From Silene latifolia (taxonomy: Eukaryota > Streptophyta > Magnoliopsida > Caryophyllales > Caryophyllaceae), in NCBI RefSeq assembly GCF_048544455.1, contig NC_133529.1:59280271-59344270 (forward strand): a stretch of 64,000 nt of DNA. The letters run 5' to 3'. This document shows positions 12,209 through 24,129 of this stretch, piece by piece. Below the pieces are notes generated by a model. It was not told where the DNA came from. It worked only from the letters and a program-made list of their open reading frames with translations, and searched no databases. Both the position numbers and the translations under genes were made by a program. Within the stretch, counting starts at the first letter, position 1. Each line of letters begins with the position of its first letter.

Positions 12209-13045
12209 AAACTTTTTTAGTTTCATTTTTGACATGTGAGTGAGTAATGTAACATATATTGAGGAAGCTACGACTCGTACAACCTGAAGTTTGAAAAAAT
12301 TTTAATTCAAGAGAGTGTTATATTTCGGAAACAAATTTCAATAAAGTTTATTATATTCTTCCAGAACAACAATAATGTTTATTGTGCAAAAGGCTTTTGT
12401 GCCTTCAAATATTGTACTCTAGGAAAACAATTCCAATCAAGTTGATGATGTCCTTGCAGAACAATAATAATGATCCTTTGATACAAATGTAATATACTTT
12501 GGCTATAAGAGTAATGTACTTTGGCAATAAAATCGTATTGTACATACAAGCCTTTAAGAATGTTCTCGTAGTGTATATTATGAATGTCTATCCTTGAATC
12601 AAAAATTTGCATCTTCCACTTCGTTATCGTCCTCATCATCCTCGTCCTCCACATCATCAGATTCATCTCCTTCATCGTCGTCATCTTCATTGTGGTATTT
12701 GGTGAATATGCAACAGAATGTAAATTAAATATTAGATTTTATAAGGACAAAATGGCCAAAATGAACAACTAAATTGATATACATTTAATGTTAACCAAAT
12801 GTACATTGCTGAAATTCTGATCTATACCTTCAGAACAACCATAATGTTCATTGCACAAAGAGCTTATGTGCCTCCATATAAGAGTGATGATTTTCGAAGG
12901 TAAACACTATGCGCTATACTTGTATAATTACTAATTATTTAGCATAAATGTAATATGCTTTGGCAAGGAAGCAAATTATACATACTTGTCAGATGGTTTG
13001 TTTCTTTGCAAGTCCTAGAGTTGTGTCCTTGGCGGCCACATGTTT
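12209..13045. other. Intergenic region between convergent MULE genes
   Basis: 3' flanks of the two convergent transcription units. Phrases such as AATAATGTTCATTGTGCA and CAATAATGATC recur (near 12370, 12460 and 12840), so part of it is locally duplicated. The only coding-like piece is the acidic minus-strand stretch at 12598-12706, listed separately. Confidence 0.5.
12598..12706 (-). other. Possible acidic terminal exon on the minus strand
   Basis: Read on the minus strand, 12706 to 12598 encodes about 35 codons that are almost all Asp/Glu/Asn, ending EVEDANF and a TGA. Such acidic tails also end Ulp1 module 3 (DDEDEEDAEF). It could be a spliced 3' exon of the transposase transcript upstream. 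I could not find a good splice acceptor that keeps the frame. It may equally be a chance low-complexity run. Confidence 0.25.
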
Positions 13046-15355
13046 TCAGTACCTCTTCTCTTTTGCTCTCTTCTTTAGGGCTTTTAACATTTGTGATTCA
13101 ATTCTCTTGCTCTTGGTCCTACCCTTGTTTTTAGATTTTCTAGGAACATGAATGACCAACTTCTGAGGTATTTTGCAGCCCACATACTTTTCTATTTCTT
13201 TCATCTTGTCTTTCTTCTTTGCTGGAACACTTCTGTTACTAATCATATCCAATCTAATATCTCTCAGTTTTTCAATCAAAAGCTTCATGTAGTTATCATC
13301 ACACTCAGCTATGCTGACACAAGAATAAACCTCTTGCCACAGCTCAGTACTCAAACTTTTCCGGTCAGAAAACTTTTGAGAGACATCTATCACTTTGCCT
13401 TCTTTATCAAAGACAGGCTTACTCATTGTAGCTTTTGTCCATCTTTGTATTATGTACTGTTCTGGTATTTTCTGAAAATCTTGGTTGTGTAGAACCCAAA
13501 GACAGTGCATGCACAACAAGCCCATTCTCTTAAACATAGAACAAGAACAAGTAATCTCGATGTTATCTGGTGAAAATGCTACGTTCCATGACTTATTTGG
13601 CATCTGCAAGTCTGTTAGAATATATATTTTTGTCTTATCAATCTTGTCCACATCTTTAAAATGGTAATCAGACAAAGCTGCAACCAACTCTGTTTGGAAG
13701 TCTTTGAAAATGTTGTGCGAGTATATTTCAGAAGCATGGACTTCAAGGTTTGAGTTAGTTTTCCATGGGATTTCAGAGTATTTGTTGTCACTGTTCAACT
13801 TGGACTGCTTGTGTCTTTGTGCTTCCAAAGCACTCTCATAGCACACCCAAAACTCAACAAGGGTCAAATGAGGTGTGAGGAACCTGTCAAAGAAAATGTT
13901 TTCACTCTCAGACCTTGAAGTAACCCTCATCAAGCCAGACATGGAAACATCTTTAAAATAGGCAGGGATCCACTGTTCCCTGATATCGTACAAATCTGAA
14001 AACCACTCGTGTTCTACAAGCTGATAATCAGTCATTATCTTCCCCCATTGTTCTTCGAATTCATCAGGCTCCAGTTGGTTGTTCCAAACACACCTATTGA
14101 GCCTGCTCTTAAAATCCTGATCTTGAAACAGTTGATAACTGACTTTTTCTCTTAGTTTCTTCATTATGTGCCAGATGCACAGTTTGTGTGTTGACTCCTT
14201 AAACACTTCCGGGACTACCGACTTCATTGATTTGTCTTGATCAGTAATTATAATTCTTGGATGGCACCCGTCCATTGCTTCCAAAAATGTCTTGAACAAC
14301 CATCTGTAACACTCAATACTTTCATCACCTATCAACCCAGCTCCAAAGGTTATGCACATTTTGTGGTGATCAACTCCTGTGAAAGGGACAAACACCATAT
14401 CGTACTTGTTTGTTCCATATGTAGCATCTGCTGATAACACCTCACCGAACAACATGTAGATCTTTATGCAGATCGGATCTGCCCAAAACACTCCTGCCAG
14501 ACACTTGTTTTCATCTACTATAAAATCAAAGTAAAAAGAACTGTATGTGTCTTTTTTCCCAATAAGATTCTCAACAAACATTTGCGCATCAAAATTACCA
14601 ATGTAGGTTTTTATGTCCCTGACAAACTTTTTGAAATCAACCTTAGTAGCACCGATGTTGTTGTAACCTCCACACAGCTCCTTCCAACCTCTATAGGCTT
14701 TCACACCACCTAGTTTTAGCACCTTTACCTTTGTGACAAATTGTTTCTGTACCTCTGTCATTTTTCGGTTTCCTTTCAAGAATATTGTAGATTCCGGCGA
14801 AGCAAGTGGATGGTTATGGGCTTCATCGAATCTGGTAACAATGTAAGTTCCATTTTCTTGGTATTTGAACTGCACTAATGCACGACAGTCAATTCTTGTA
14901 ATCGACCTCATACGGCTTATGTCTGTCACATCAGATTGTGCATCATTCTCAGCAGTATCAGTATCAGTATCAGTATCAGTATCAGTCCTCTTCCTTTTCC
15001 TACTTTCATTTATACCTTGCCTATTGCAGATAACATTCCTTAATGCAAAATTGTTTGGTAACTCATTGCCTTTAATCCTTTTTGTTGTTGCAAGTCTTGG
15101 CGTAAACCCACAGATTGTACAATATTTTTTGTAGAATAACTCTGCTGATTCTAGTATTTCGAATACTTGTTCTACTTTAGGTTTCTTTTCCTCTGGACAA
15201 AATGGAATATACTGGAGTGCATTTAATGGTTCAATTCTTGTTCTTGGAGTCTTAAAGCTGTTATTTGTAGAACAAGACATACTTCCATCACTTGTACTCA
15301 TTGTCTGCTTCAACAGTAGTTCAGTAAATAAGTATATTGAATATTCTTGCATCAA
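13046..15355 (-). CDS. FAR1-type Mutator-like (MULE) transposase, full-length open frame
   Basis: A DDE transposase of the Mutator superfamily that would bind element termini and cut/paste DNA in the nucleus. From the first Met, a FAR1-type zinc-binding N-terminal domain spans about residues 74-185 (C79, C82, C110 and the AHNH ending at H182). The MULE catalytic domain has D310 (SADATYGTN), D372 (ITDQDKSM), the family's CxxH at C393/H396 and a Glu in DEFEEQW (432-435). A SWIM zinc finger follows (C603-x-C605, C615-x-H617), then a basic C-terminus. A DT dipeptide run at 124-134 comes from an in-frame 6-bp repeat. The first Met lies inside repeat Y; Met19 (MSTSDGSM, 15301) is the better start. 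No stop or frameshift interrupts 769 codons, unlike all neighbours, so it may be recent or functional. It is convergent with the Ulp1 modules and downstream of a 190-codon ORF. Confidence 0.9.
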   Translation of the reverse strand: MMQEYSIYLFTELLLKQTMSTSDGSMSCSTNNSFKTPRTRIEPLNALQYIPFCPEEKKPKVEQVFEILESAELFYKKYCTICGFTPRLATTKRIKGNELPNNFALRNVICNRQGINESRKRKRTDTDTDTDTDTAENDAQSDVTDISRMRSITRIDCRALVQFKYQENGTYIVTRFDEAHNHPLASPESTIFLKGNRKMTEVQKQFVTKVKVLKLGGVKAYRGWKELCGGYNNIGATKVDFKKFVRDIKTYIGNFDAQMFVENLIGKKDTYSSFYFDFIVDENKCLAGVFWADPICIKIYMLFGEVLSADATYGTNKYDMVFVPFTGVDHHKMCITFGAGLIGDESIECYRWLFKTFLEAMDGCHPRIIITDQDKSMKSVVPEVFKESTHKLCIWHIMKKLREKVSYQLFQDQDFKSRLNRCVWNNQLEPDEFEEQWGKIMTDYQLVEHEWFSDLYDIREQWIPAYFKDVSMSGLMRVTSRSESENIFFDRFLTPHLTLVEFWVCYESALEAQRHKQSKLNSDNKYSEIPWKTNSNLEVHASEIYSHNIFKDFQTELVAALSDYHFKDVDKIDKTKIYILTDLQMPNKSWNVAFSPDNIEITCSCSMFKRMGLLCMHCLWVLHNQDFQKIPEQYIIQRWTKATMSKPVFDKEGKVIDVSQKFSDRKSLSTELWQEVYSCVSIAECDDNYMKLLIEKLRDIRLDMISNRSVPAKKKDKMKEIEKYVGCKIPQKLVIHVPRKSKNKGRTKSKRIESQMLKALKKRAKEKRY

Positions 15356-15628
15356 TAATGCAGTAATCGAATTCTAATATGCTCTACAAAGATTGGTAAT
15401 TTATTTCGTACAAATAAAGGTTCATATATAATGTATTCCTTCCAATGTCCATTATCATGCCTTTAAAGGAACATTTATTTTACTGCTAATGTTCATAGGA
15501 AATATTGTTGTCCATTTTGATATAGCATATATAAAATGTATTGAATGTTAATGACAGTAAACAAAAAAATAAATGACATAATACTATTTCATTAATATTA
15601 GAAATATTTACAAAAGCCATTCAAGACT
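15325..15628. repeat. 304-bp repeat Y, copy 2 (5' end of transposase gene)
   Basis: Same 304 bp as 5233-5536, same orientation. It overlaps the first codons of the transposase frame and its upstream flank, so it probably holds leader or promoter sequence. Confidence 0.75.
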
Positions 15629-15702
15629 TTCAGACGCATAAAGCCTATTAAGGCTTATAGTGAAAAAAAAAACAAGAGAAGATAATACAAAATAACAATA
15701 TA

Positions 15703-16275
15703 CTAGAAAACTAACTTAATATATTTGTAAATTAATTTAACAGTCAGAGTCGTAATAACCCTCATCACCAGACTTGTCCTCATACAACTTTTCAATTTCA
15801 TCTTATTTTCTTTGTTTTTTCTTTGTTGTGCTTGTCGTTTATGATGTCTAATTTTTTGTTCACGACTAGACAAACGCCTGCAAAAGCAGTATCTTTCAAG
15901 CAGCCTTCCATTCTTTGTGATAGTGATTATTCTATTTTCATTTCCCGAAACCGCGTTTCGGTAATAATCCTTTTCAATTTTCTTTTCGTTGGATCCTAAA
16001 AGGAACCAACACGACCAAGCCTTGCATACCTTGGCCATGCTTTTCTTCTCTGGCCTCCCAAGTCGTTCAAAAATAATCGAGAGAAATTCATAATTAGTAA
16101 GAAAAATATGTAAAGGACGTGTGTCTGATGGTACATCCATCTCCACAGGAATATCCTTTGAAGTAATCCAGTTTGAAGAAAACTGGTCTTCTTGCCACTT
16201 CTTATAATTAGTGATGAAATTGTTTTTGTCTTGAATGTTCTGGTAGTCGGGTATTTTGCATTTAGAATAAGACAT
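15703..16275 (-). CDS. Unknown 190-residue MULE-associated protein
   Basis: A single open frame with a TATA-like box 110 bp upstream of the ATG, on the same strand as and upstream of the transposase. The protein starts MSYSKCKIPDYQN, has a mixed hydrophilic middle (a short LTNYEFLSIIFERLG, then KVCKAWSCWFL) and a very basic stretch (RHHKRQAQQRKNKENK). I do not recognise a domain. The last ~35 codons are suspect: in another frame the same DNA encodes an acidic tail ending SGDEGYYDSDC and a stop at about 15741. A one-base slip in the A-rich tract near 15805-15815 would join basic part and acidic tail. Such basic-acidic proteins occur as accessory products in MULEs, but a role here is only inferred from position. 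Confidence 0.55.
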   Translation of the reverse strand: MSYSKCKIPDYQNIQDKNNFITNYKKWQEDQFSSNWITSKDIPVEMDVPSDTRPLHIFLTNYEFLSIIFERLGRPEKKSMAKVCKAWSCWFLLGSNEKKIEKDYYRNAVSGNENRIITITKNGRLLERYCFCRRLSSREQKIRHHKRQAQQRKNKENKMKLKSCMRTSLVMRVITTLTVKLIYKYIKLVF

Positions 16276-16384
16276 TGTTTTTTTTAGAAGATTGGGTAGT
16301 TTTCTGGAGAGATTAAAGATTTTGGTTATTCAAAAAGGTTTTAGAAATGAAGATTGGATGGAAAAGTGGTGGTGTACTCTTGTG

Positions 16385-16392
16385 TTTATATA
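16385..16392 (-). promoter_or_regulatory. TATA box for the 190-residue ORF
   Basis: TATATAAA on the minus strand, 110 bp upstream of the ATG at 16275, preceded by a long non-coding flank. The spacing fits a plant core promoter with a short leader. Confidence 0.55.
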
Positions 16393-19037
<2,645 letters not shown>

Positions 19038-19043
19038 GTCACT

Positions 19044-19099
<56 letters not shown>
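19038..19099. repeat. (ATC)n microsatellite
   Basis: About 60 bp of near-perfect CAT/ATC repeats preceded by degenerate TTG/ATT repeats. The poly-Asp frame on the other strand is an artefact. Confidence 0.9.
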
Positions 19100-19102
<3 letters not shown>

Positions 19103-19409
19103 CCATATCGTACTGACTTACATCACAGAGGGACCCCATAGGAAACGCCCCCTCCCCCCTCCTCAAGGCCTAATTGTTACATTTGCAGGATCTATCCGAA
19201 GAGAGCAATCGTTGGCCCGAATTACCATTCGAGAAAAGTGAGTTGATCGACCCGGATAGGAGCAACGCTGACTTGATTGTTTTTACTAATATTATTATTA
19301 ATATTAACATTATTATTTATTTTTTTATCCATAATATTATTAGTAAAAAATTACTATTTTTTATTATTATAATTATTGATTATTCATGTATAATATTATA
19401 ATTTTTTTT

Positions 19410-19438
19410 TATAAATATTAGTATTATTACTAGTATTA
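19410..19438. repeat. 29-bp target-site duplication of the LINE (left copy)
   Basis: The 29 bp from TATAAATATTAGTATTATT to its end are found unchanged at 20227-20255, exactly flanking the LINE fragment. Such a long direct repeat is expected from target-primed reverse transcription. Confidence 0.75.
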
Positions 19439-20226
19439 GATTACAACAACAACAACATCATAACCTTAGTCCCAAAATGATTTGGGGTCGGCTGACATGA
19501 TCATCTTTTAGAACCGTCTATGGGTGAACGCACACCTGCAAATGCGAAAAAAATAGAAAAGGGAAAAATGAAAAACAAAAGGGAGAGTGAAACATAATAC
19601 AAAGTCAAGGTAAACTTATAGGTTTTAAAATCGAAGTCCGGATTTCTTTTATAAAAACTTAAAATTTAAACCGAGAATAAAGATTAAAACGATTTTGAAA
19701 ACCGCAGTAGAATTTAAGGATCCGGAATACCATAAAAGTAAACCAAGTAAAATATATAAGAAAGTGTTTGGTAAAAAAGTGTAATAAAGGAGAGAAGAAC
19801 AAATAATTTTTTTTTTAAAATTAAATAAAAACACGAAATATTTCAAGTAACATGAAATACTAAAAATCCACATGTATCCTTTCCCTCCATTGTGCCCTCT
19901 CCGTCACCATACTCTTCTCAAGCGCCAGAAATCTCATATCTTGCTTTATCACTCTCAACCATGTCTGTCTCGGTCTCCCTCTACCCCTAGGGACCCTATC
20001 TGTTCTCCAAGTCTCCAGCCTTCTAACCGATGCGTCCATAGGTCTCCTTTTCACATAGCCAAACCATCTTAGTCGATTTTCCATCATCTTATCCCCTATT
20101 GGCACCACTTTTACCTTTTCCCTAATCACCTCATTCCTTAATCGATTTTCCTTGCATGGCCGCACATCCACCTCAATATACGCATCTCCGCCACACTCAT
20201 CTTTTAAATGTGATAATGTTTCACAT
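19439..20226 (-). pseudogene. 5'-truncated RTE-type LINE (reverse transcriptase C-terminal end and 3' tail)
   Basis: Reads right to left. A frame at 20171-19860 encodes the hallmark C-terminal end of plant RTE reverse transcriptase: ENRLRWFGYVKRRP, VRRLETW and PRGRGRPRQTW. Just upstream (about 20202-20155) another frame reads the preceding conserved MSVAEMRILRWMCG, so one frameshift separates them. The frame closes at 19860, and about 420 bp of 3' UTR runs to a tail of short GTT/TTG repeats at 19441-19460, the usual RTE 3' end. A 29-bp direct repeat flanks it (19410-19438 and 20227-20255). Only the distal part of the ORF is present, so this is a dead, 5'-truncated insertion. Confidence 0.85.
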
Positions 20227-20335
20227 TATAAATATTAGTATTATTACTAGTATTACATTATAAATATTAATATTATTATAGTTGATAATAACAATTATAC
20301 TAAATATTACTATTATTAATATGATTATTTTAGTT

Positions 20336-20486
20336 CACTTCAGTTTCATTCAGCTAAGTTCAGCTTTATTCAGTTCAACTCAGCTCAGCTCCATTCATTT
20401 CAGTTCACCTCCATTCAGTTTAGTTCAGTTCAGCTCCATTCAGTTCAGTTCAGCTCACCTCAGCTCCATTCAGTTCAGTTCAGCTC
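20336..20486. repeat. Degenerate TTCAG/CTCAG minisatellite
   Basis: Pentamer and decamer variants of TTCAG, CTCAG, TTCAGCTC and CATTCAG are tandemly repeated for about 150 bp. The Ser/Phe/Gln-rich frame across it is an artefact. Confidence 0.85.
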
Positions 20487-20639
20487 TAAAAAGTCAGAAA
20501 GAACAAGGCCTTAGGCTACTTCTATTCTTCCATTTTTCCCTTGACTTTGTCATTTTTATCATATTTCTTGTCTCGACCTCGAGGCGGGCGCTCCTGCGCT
20601 ATCTCGGACCTAATCACCAAGGGTCTTTCTCGGGGTCTT

Positions 20640-21136
20640 TGTGACACCCCCACATACCAAGGTGCCTTACCAGGACTACCCTAGCATGAGAGACCGTCAC
20701 CATCTCGGTTGCCCGAGGTTAGTATATCAAAGTTACCAATCCAAAACATAATTATTAAAGTATAAATGATTAACTGATTACATAGTTCAAAATCCAAAAA
20801 TCAAAGTACATGTGACTAGTGTTCAACTAACTAAAACTGAAAGATAAAACTCTTGACAGCGGCAGCTAGACTCGAGTGATGACTCCCCATGACGACCCCC
20901 ATAGCTAGTGAACATCATCACCTGTCACAATCTGCTCACCACCCCCGAATGGATCACCATAGATTTTACAAAACAACAACGGGGTCAGTTACTGTATAAT
21001 CAAAATAAGACAAGTACAAAAAAGCAAACTGCTGATCATCATCCACCTCCAACTTCCGATCTTACATAGTAACTGTATGCACACTAAAGTGTGTAGCCCT
21101 ACCAGATTATCCATCGCAATAGATAATCCTCACCGC
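20640..21136 (-). mobile_element. Gypsy B LTR, distal part (split by CACTA B)
   Basis: Starts TGTGACACCCCCACATACC and is homologous, in reverse complement, to the end of the gypsy C LTR at 38402-39805 (shared CATCTCGGTT...CCCGA and ...CACACTAAAGTGTGTAG... segments). The LTR resumes at 30871 after the CACTA insertion. Together the two pieces make an LTR of about 1.16 kb in minus orientation. Confidence 0.8.
21134..21136. repeat. CGC target-site duplication, left of CACTA B
   Basis: CGC at 21134-21136 and again at 30871-30873, directly outside the CACTA termini. A 3-bp duplication is the rule for the CACTA superfamily. Confidence 0.8.
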
Positions 21137-21177
21137 CACTACGCCAAATCTGGCAATCAATAAGGAGCGTATCACAA

Positions 21178-21545
21178 CGGTTTAATTCATTTAATAACGA
21201 CACTTAGATTACCGTTTTCCAAATATTGGCGAAAACCTAGACCGCGCTAGTAGAAATAACGGTTTCCCTCGAAAACCATTGTTATTATAATTTGACAACG
21301 GCTGCTTAACAAACCGTTGTCAAAAACTTTTAACGGTTTTCAAAAACTCGTTATAGAATCACTCTTATCAACAGTTTTTATAAAACCGTTACCAATTTAA
21401 GATATCGGCATTTCGAAAACCGTTACTAAATTAACACCAGCAACGGTTTTTGTTACCCATTGTTATGTTATAGCTACGGATTTTTTGTAACCGTTATTAT
21501 TTTTTATTATGAGATAACGGTTTTTCAATTCAACCGTTGTCAGTA
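21178..21545. repeat. Subterminal AACGGTT/AACCGTT block 1 (left end)
   Basis: About fifteen occurrences of AACGGTTT, AAACCGTT and one-base variants in both orientations. In characterised CACTA elements such subterminal repeats are the TnpA binding sites; that role is inferred here. Confidence 0.85.
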
Positions 21546-21640
21546 TTTGATTAGATTTTTTCAATTTGATTACTCCATTCAACTTATCTTTAATAAATAT
21601 TTAGTTTGACTAATAATATTCAATTTGACCAAAATAATTC

Positions 21641-21648
21641 TATAAATA
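21641..21648 (+). promoter_or_regulatory. TATA box of XS-like copy 1
   Basis: TATAAATA 85 bp upstream of the ATG at 21733. The same arrangement stands before XS-like copy 3. Confidence 0.55.
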
Positions 21649-21732
21649 TATCTTCATAATGTTTTAGTTCAAATTCTAAATTATCAAACATTTACGCTTT
21701 AATTTCTTTCTAAATTTCTCTCTAAAAAAAAT

Positions 21733-22276
21733 ATGACTGGTGTATCGGAGCTACAATCACATTCTCGTTACGCACAGCCTTTTACTTGCATTCTCCATAA
21801 TCTCCCGTTTCATTATAGTGTGAATGGAAAGGGTTTAAACCCTAATTTTGGGTGGTTGACGCAAATGATTCATAACTCCGGTTTCACCGCGGTTAAAAAA
21901 GTGTACCTTGTGTCTACAAACAAGCAAGGTTTTGTAGGCTTCTCTTTTATCGTGTTTAACAAAGCCAATAGCCATGATAGTTTTCGTTAGGCAAGAAAAT
22001 TAGGGTCTAGATTTGCGAGGGAAGATGCAGGGAAAGAGGACTTCTATTCGGATGATAAAAAAACAAGGACCATATCTATGGGTTGCGACCCATCTTGATC
22101 ATCATCTGCTGAAACATTGCAGGAAGCATCACATTCTTGCCACCGTGCCTATGTCATGGGAGAAAGAGGCCATTCCACCTGCGCTTCCCGGTGATAATAA
22201 AGGGCCCATCTAAGACTTGCTCTATACCGCAATTCATAATGATTATCCTAATACTTCATCAGATTCTAATAATTAA
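21733..22276 (+). pseudogene. XS-domain-like protein, copy 1 (broken)
   Basis: A roughly 180-codon gene with two in-frame stops (TAG 21988-21990, TAA 22211-22213) and one frameshift in the A-run near 22055. Key landmarks shared with copies 2 and 3 are PFTCILHNLP near the start, NSGFTAVKKVYLVS, GFVGFSFIVF, an ARKLGSRFA helix, then GPYLWVATHLD and a C-terminal NDYPNTSSDSNN. This order (PP/IVHN-like strand, glycine-led GH/FxGxS-IxF strand, GY/AxxL helix, LYG/LWVAT-D segment) resembles the XS domain of rice gene X and SGS3, a plant RNA-binding fold used in RNA silencing. The assignment is by pattern memory. Function in the element is unknown. Confidence 0.5.
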
Positions 22277-22371
22277 GTCTTTATTTATTATCTGGCTTTG
22301 TAAGTTGTATTTGGATTATGGTGGTGGTTTGAATTAAAGTTTAATTGTTTATGTTTATTGTTACGTTTTTT

Positions 22372-22595
22372 GTTACCCCATCCTCTGGAATTCAGAGACA
22401 ATATCACTAGAAAAATATCAAACTTTTATTATAATGACTTAGGTTTTTGGAGTACATTAAAATATCAAGTTAAAGAAAAAAAGTCGCGTAAAACAAGCGT
22501 TGACAAACGTGAAAAAGCAAATGTGTAGTGTGAATTTGAATGGAGGGAGTATGTTTTTTTTTACCCCATCCTATGGAATTCAGAGACAATATCAC
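22372..22595. repeat. Short duplication of the XS copy 2 3' end
   Basis: A ~35-bp stretch beginning TTACCCCATCCT and including GGAATTCAGAGACAATAT occurs at 22372-22407 and again at 22561-22596, in direct orientation. The second instance is the 3' end of XS-like copy 2. Confidence 0.7.
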
Positions 22596-23146
22596 CATAT
22601 ATGTCTCTTTCACCTTCAGCCCAATCCACACAGTCGTTTTCCCATTCCAATGGCACTATCCCCTGCTCGGCAATGCGACCTTGGCGGTGCAGAATTGGAA
22701 GTAGTAGGAGACGGTCAGATTCATTCGCAACCCATAAATATGGGCCTACCCGCTGTTCAACCTGATCAAACCAGAGTCTCGAAGTCATTGTTATAGATTT
22801 CCCGCTCAAGTTTGCGAGCCTGACAAAAGCATTCCCGCTTCTCACCCCCGCCAAACTCGATGAGGGCACACCGCCTGAAGCCATCATGCGCATCATTGTT
22901 CGGGTAGATAGTTTGAACCAAATTTAATCCGGCTAACCGAATCAAACATATTAACCAGTCAAGGCTATATGAGAGTATAGCCTTTCCATGTCCTTCCTCT
23001 GTATACGGGAGATTGTATGAGATGCACGTAAAGGGTTTAGCGTACATAAATCTACTTGAGGGTCCTACAAGAGGTTCATATGATGCTTCATCATCATCAG
23101 CGGACGAATAATATGAACCACTATAAAATGATGAACTTGATGACAT
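22561..23146 (-). pseudogene. XS-domain-like protein, copy 2, inverted (frameshifted)
   Basis: Opposite orientation to copies 1 and 3. It starts at 23146 with a Ser-rich leader (MSSSSSFYSGSYYSS), then AKPFTCISYNLPY, LIRLAGLNLVQTIYPN, FRRCALIEF and ARKLEREI. The frame closes at 22766, but the homologous downstream part (VGPYLWVANESD, then GIVPLEWEND, to a stop at 22561) is open in the next frame, so a single frameshift lies near 22770-22800. The Ser-rich start matches copy 3 (MSSSSSSAVAPP). It has no obvious TATA box as good as those of the other copies; TTATAAGTAG near 23236 is a candidate. Confidence 0.5.
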
Positions 23147-23315
23147 AATCGATGTGAAAAATTAATGGAGGACTTAACAAGTTAAGTATTGGAAAGTGCA
23201 AACGGTAGAAGTTAAGATTGTGAAAATTATAATTCTACTTATAATGAGTTTGGGTTGTATTGGAAACGGTACAAGTTAAATAAGAATTGGTCAACTCTAC
23301 CGTGTTAAACATATC

Positions 23316-23860
23316 AGCTTACAACGGTTATCAAAAAATCGTTGTCCAATGAGTAAAAACACAACTGTTATCAAAAAACCGTTGTCCAATTAGTAGCAAC
23401 AAAACGATTATCAAAAAACCATTGTCCAGTGACTAAAAAACACAACGGTATTGATTTGACTAATGCATGCCTTGTAATTTTTACTTTTTCTTATTCAAAG
23501 TTGCAGTATTGCGCGTTTGACCATATGTATAACACAAAATGATAACGGTTCTTTGTTAAGCCGTTATCATATTACATATATCAACAACGGTTAGACATAA
23601 TCCGTTTTTTAAAAAAAATTGTTTAATTATCTGTGATTTTCTAGTGTTTGTGATTTGACTAATGCATCCCCTGTAATTTTTACTTTTTCTGATTCAAAGT
23701 TGCAGTATTGATTGTTTGACCGTATTTATTGACACAAAATGATAACGGTTCTTTGTTAAGCCGTTATCATATTTCATATATCAACAACAGTTATTGTAAA
23801 TCCGTTGTCATATTACACCAATAAACAACGGTTTTTCTTATAATCGTTGTAAATACAGAT
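23316..23860. repeat. AACGGTT/AACCGTT block 2 (internal)
   Basis: Many direct and inverted AACGGTTATC, AACCGTTGTC and variants. It contains a tandem duplication of about 185 bp (GACTAATGCATGCC..., GCAGTATTG..., TAAGCCGTTATCATATT at about 23458-23580, repeated at 23655-23780). An internal block of the terminal repeat type is unusual for one CACTA element. Confidence 0.8.
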
Positions 23861-24019
23861 CCACTGTGAAAGCTGAAAAGTTTGTGGTTTTACCAATGCA
23901 TGCCTTATTATTATTGTTTGTTTGACCATTATTCACCTCATTCATGCATGCACAATTAATACAAGTTTGAATGTAATGAATGGATGAAATTAATCCAATT
24001 AATTATAGCTTTATTATAC

Positions 24020-24027
24020 TATAAATA
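24020..24027 (+). promoter_or_regulatory. TATA box of XS-like copy 3
   Basis: TATAAATA 103 bp upstream of the ATG at 24130. Confidence 0.55.
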
Positions 24028-24129
24028 ACATCACATTTCCAGTAACGATAAGAATCACTTTATTATTACTAACCTTTATATTTCACTTTTTAAATAATCT
24101 ACATATACATACATATCATAATTAAAAGA

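Noticed and set aside
19189..19239. Exon-like stretch (TTTGCAG before, GTGAGT after)
   Set aside because: Good splice-site words but only ~50 bp, no matching neighbours and no recognisable protein; may be a relic, not annotated.
20282..20644. 120-codon Ser/Phe/Gln-rich frame
   Set aside because: Generated by the TTCAG minisatellite plus its flank.
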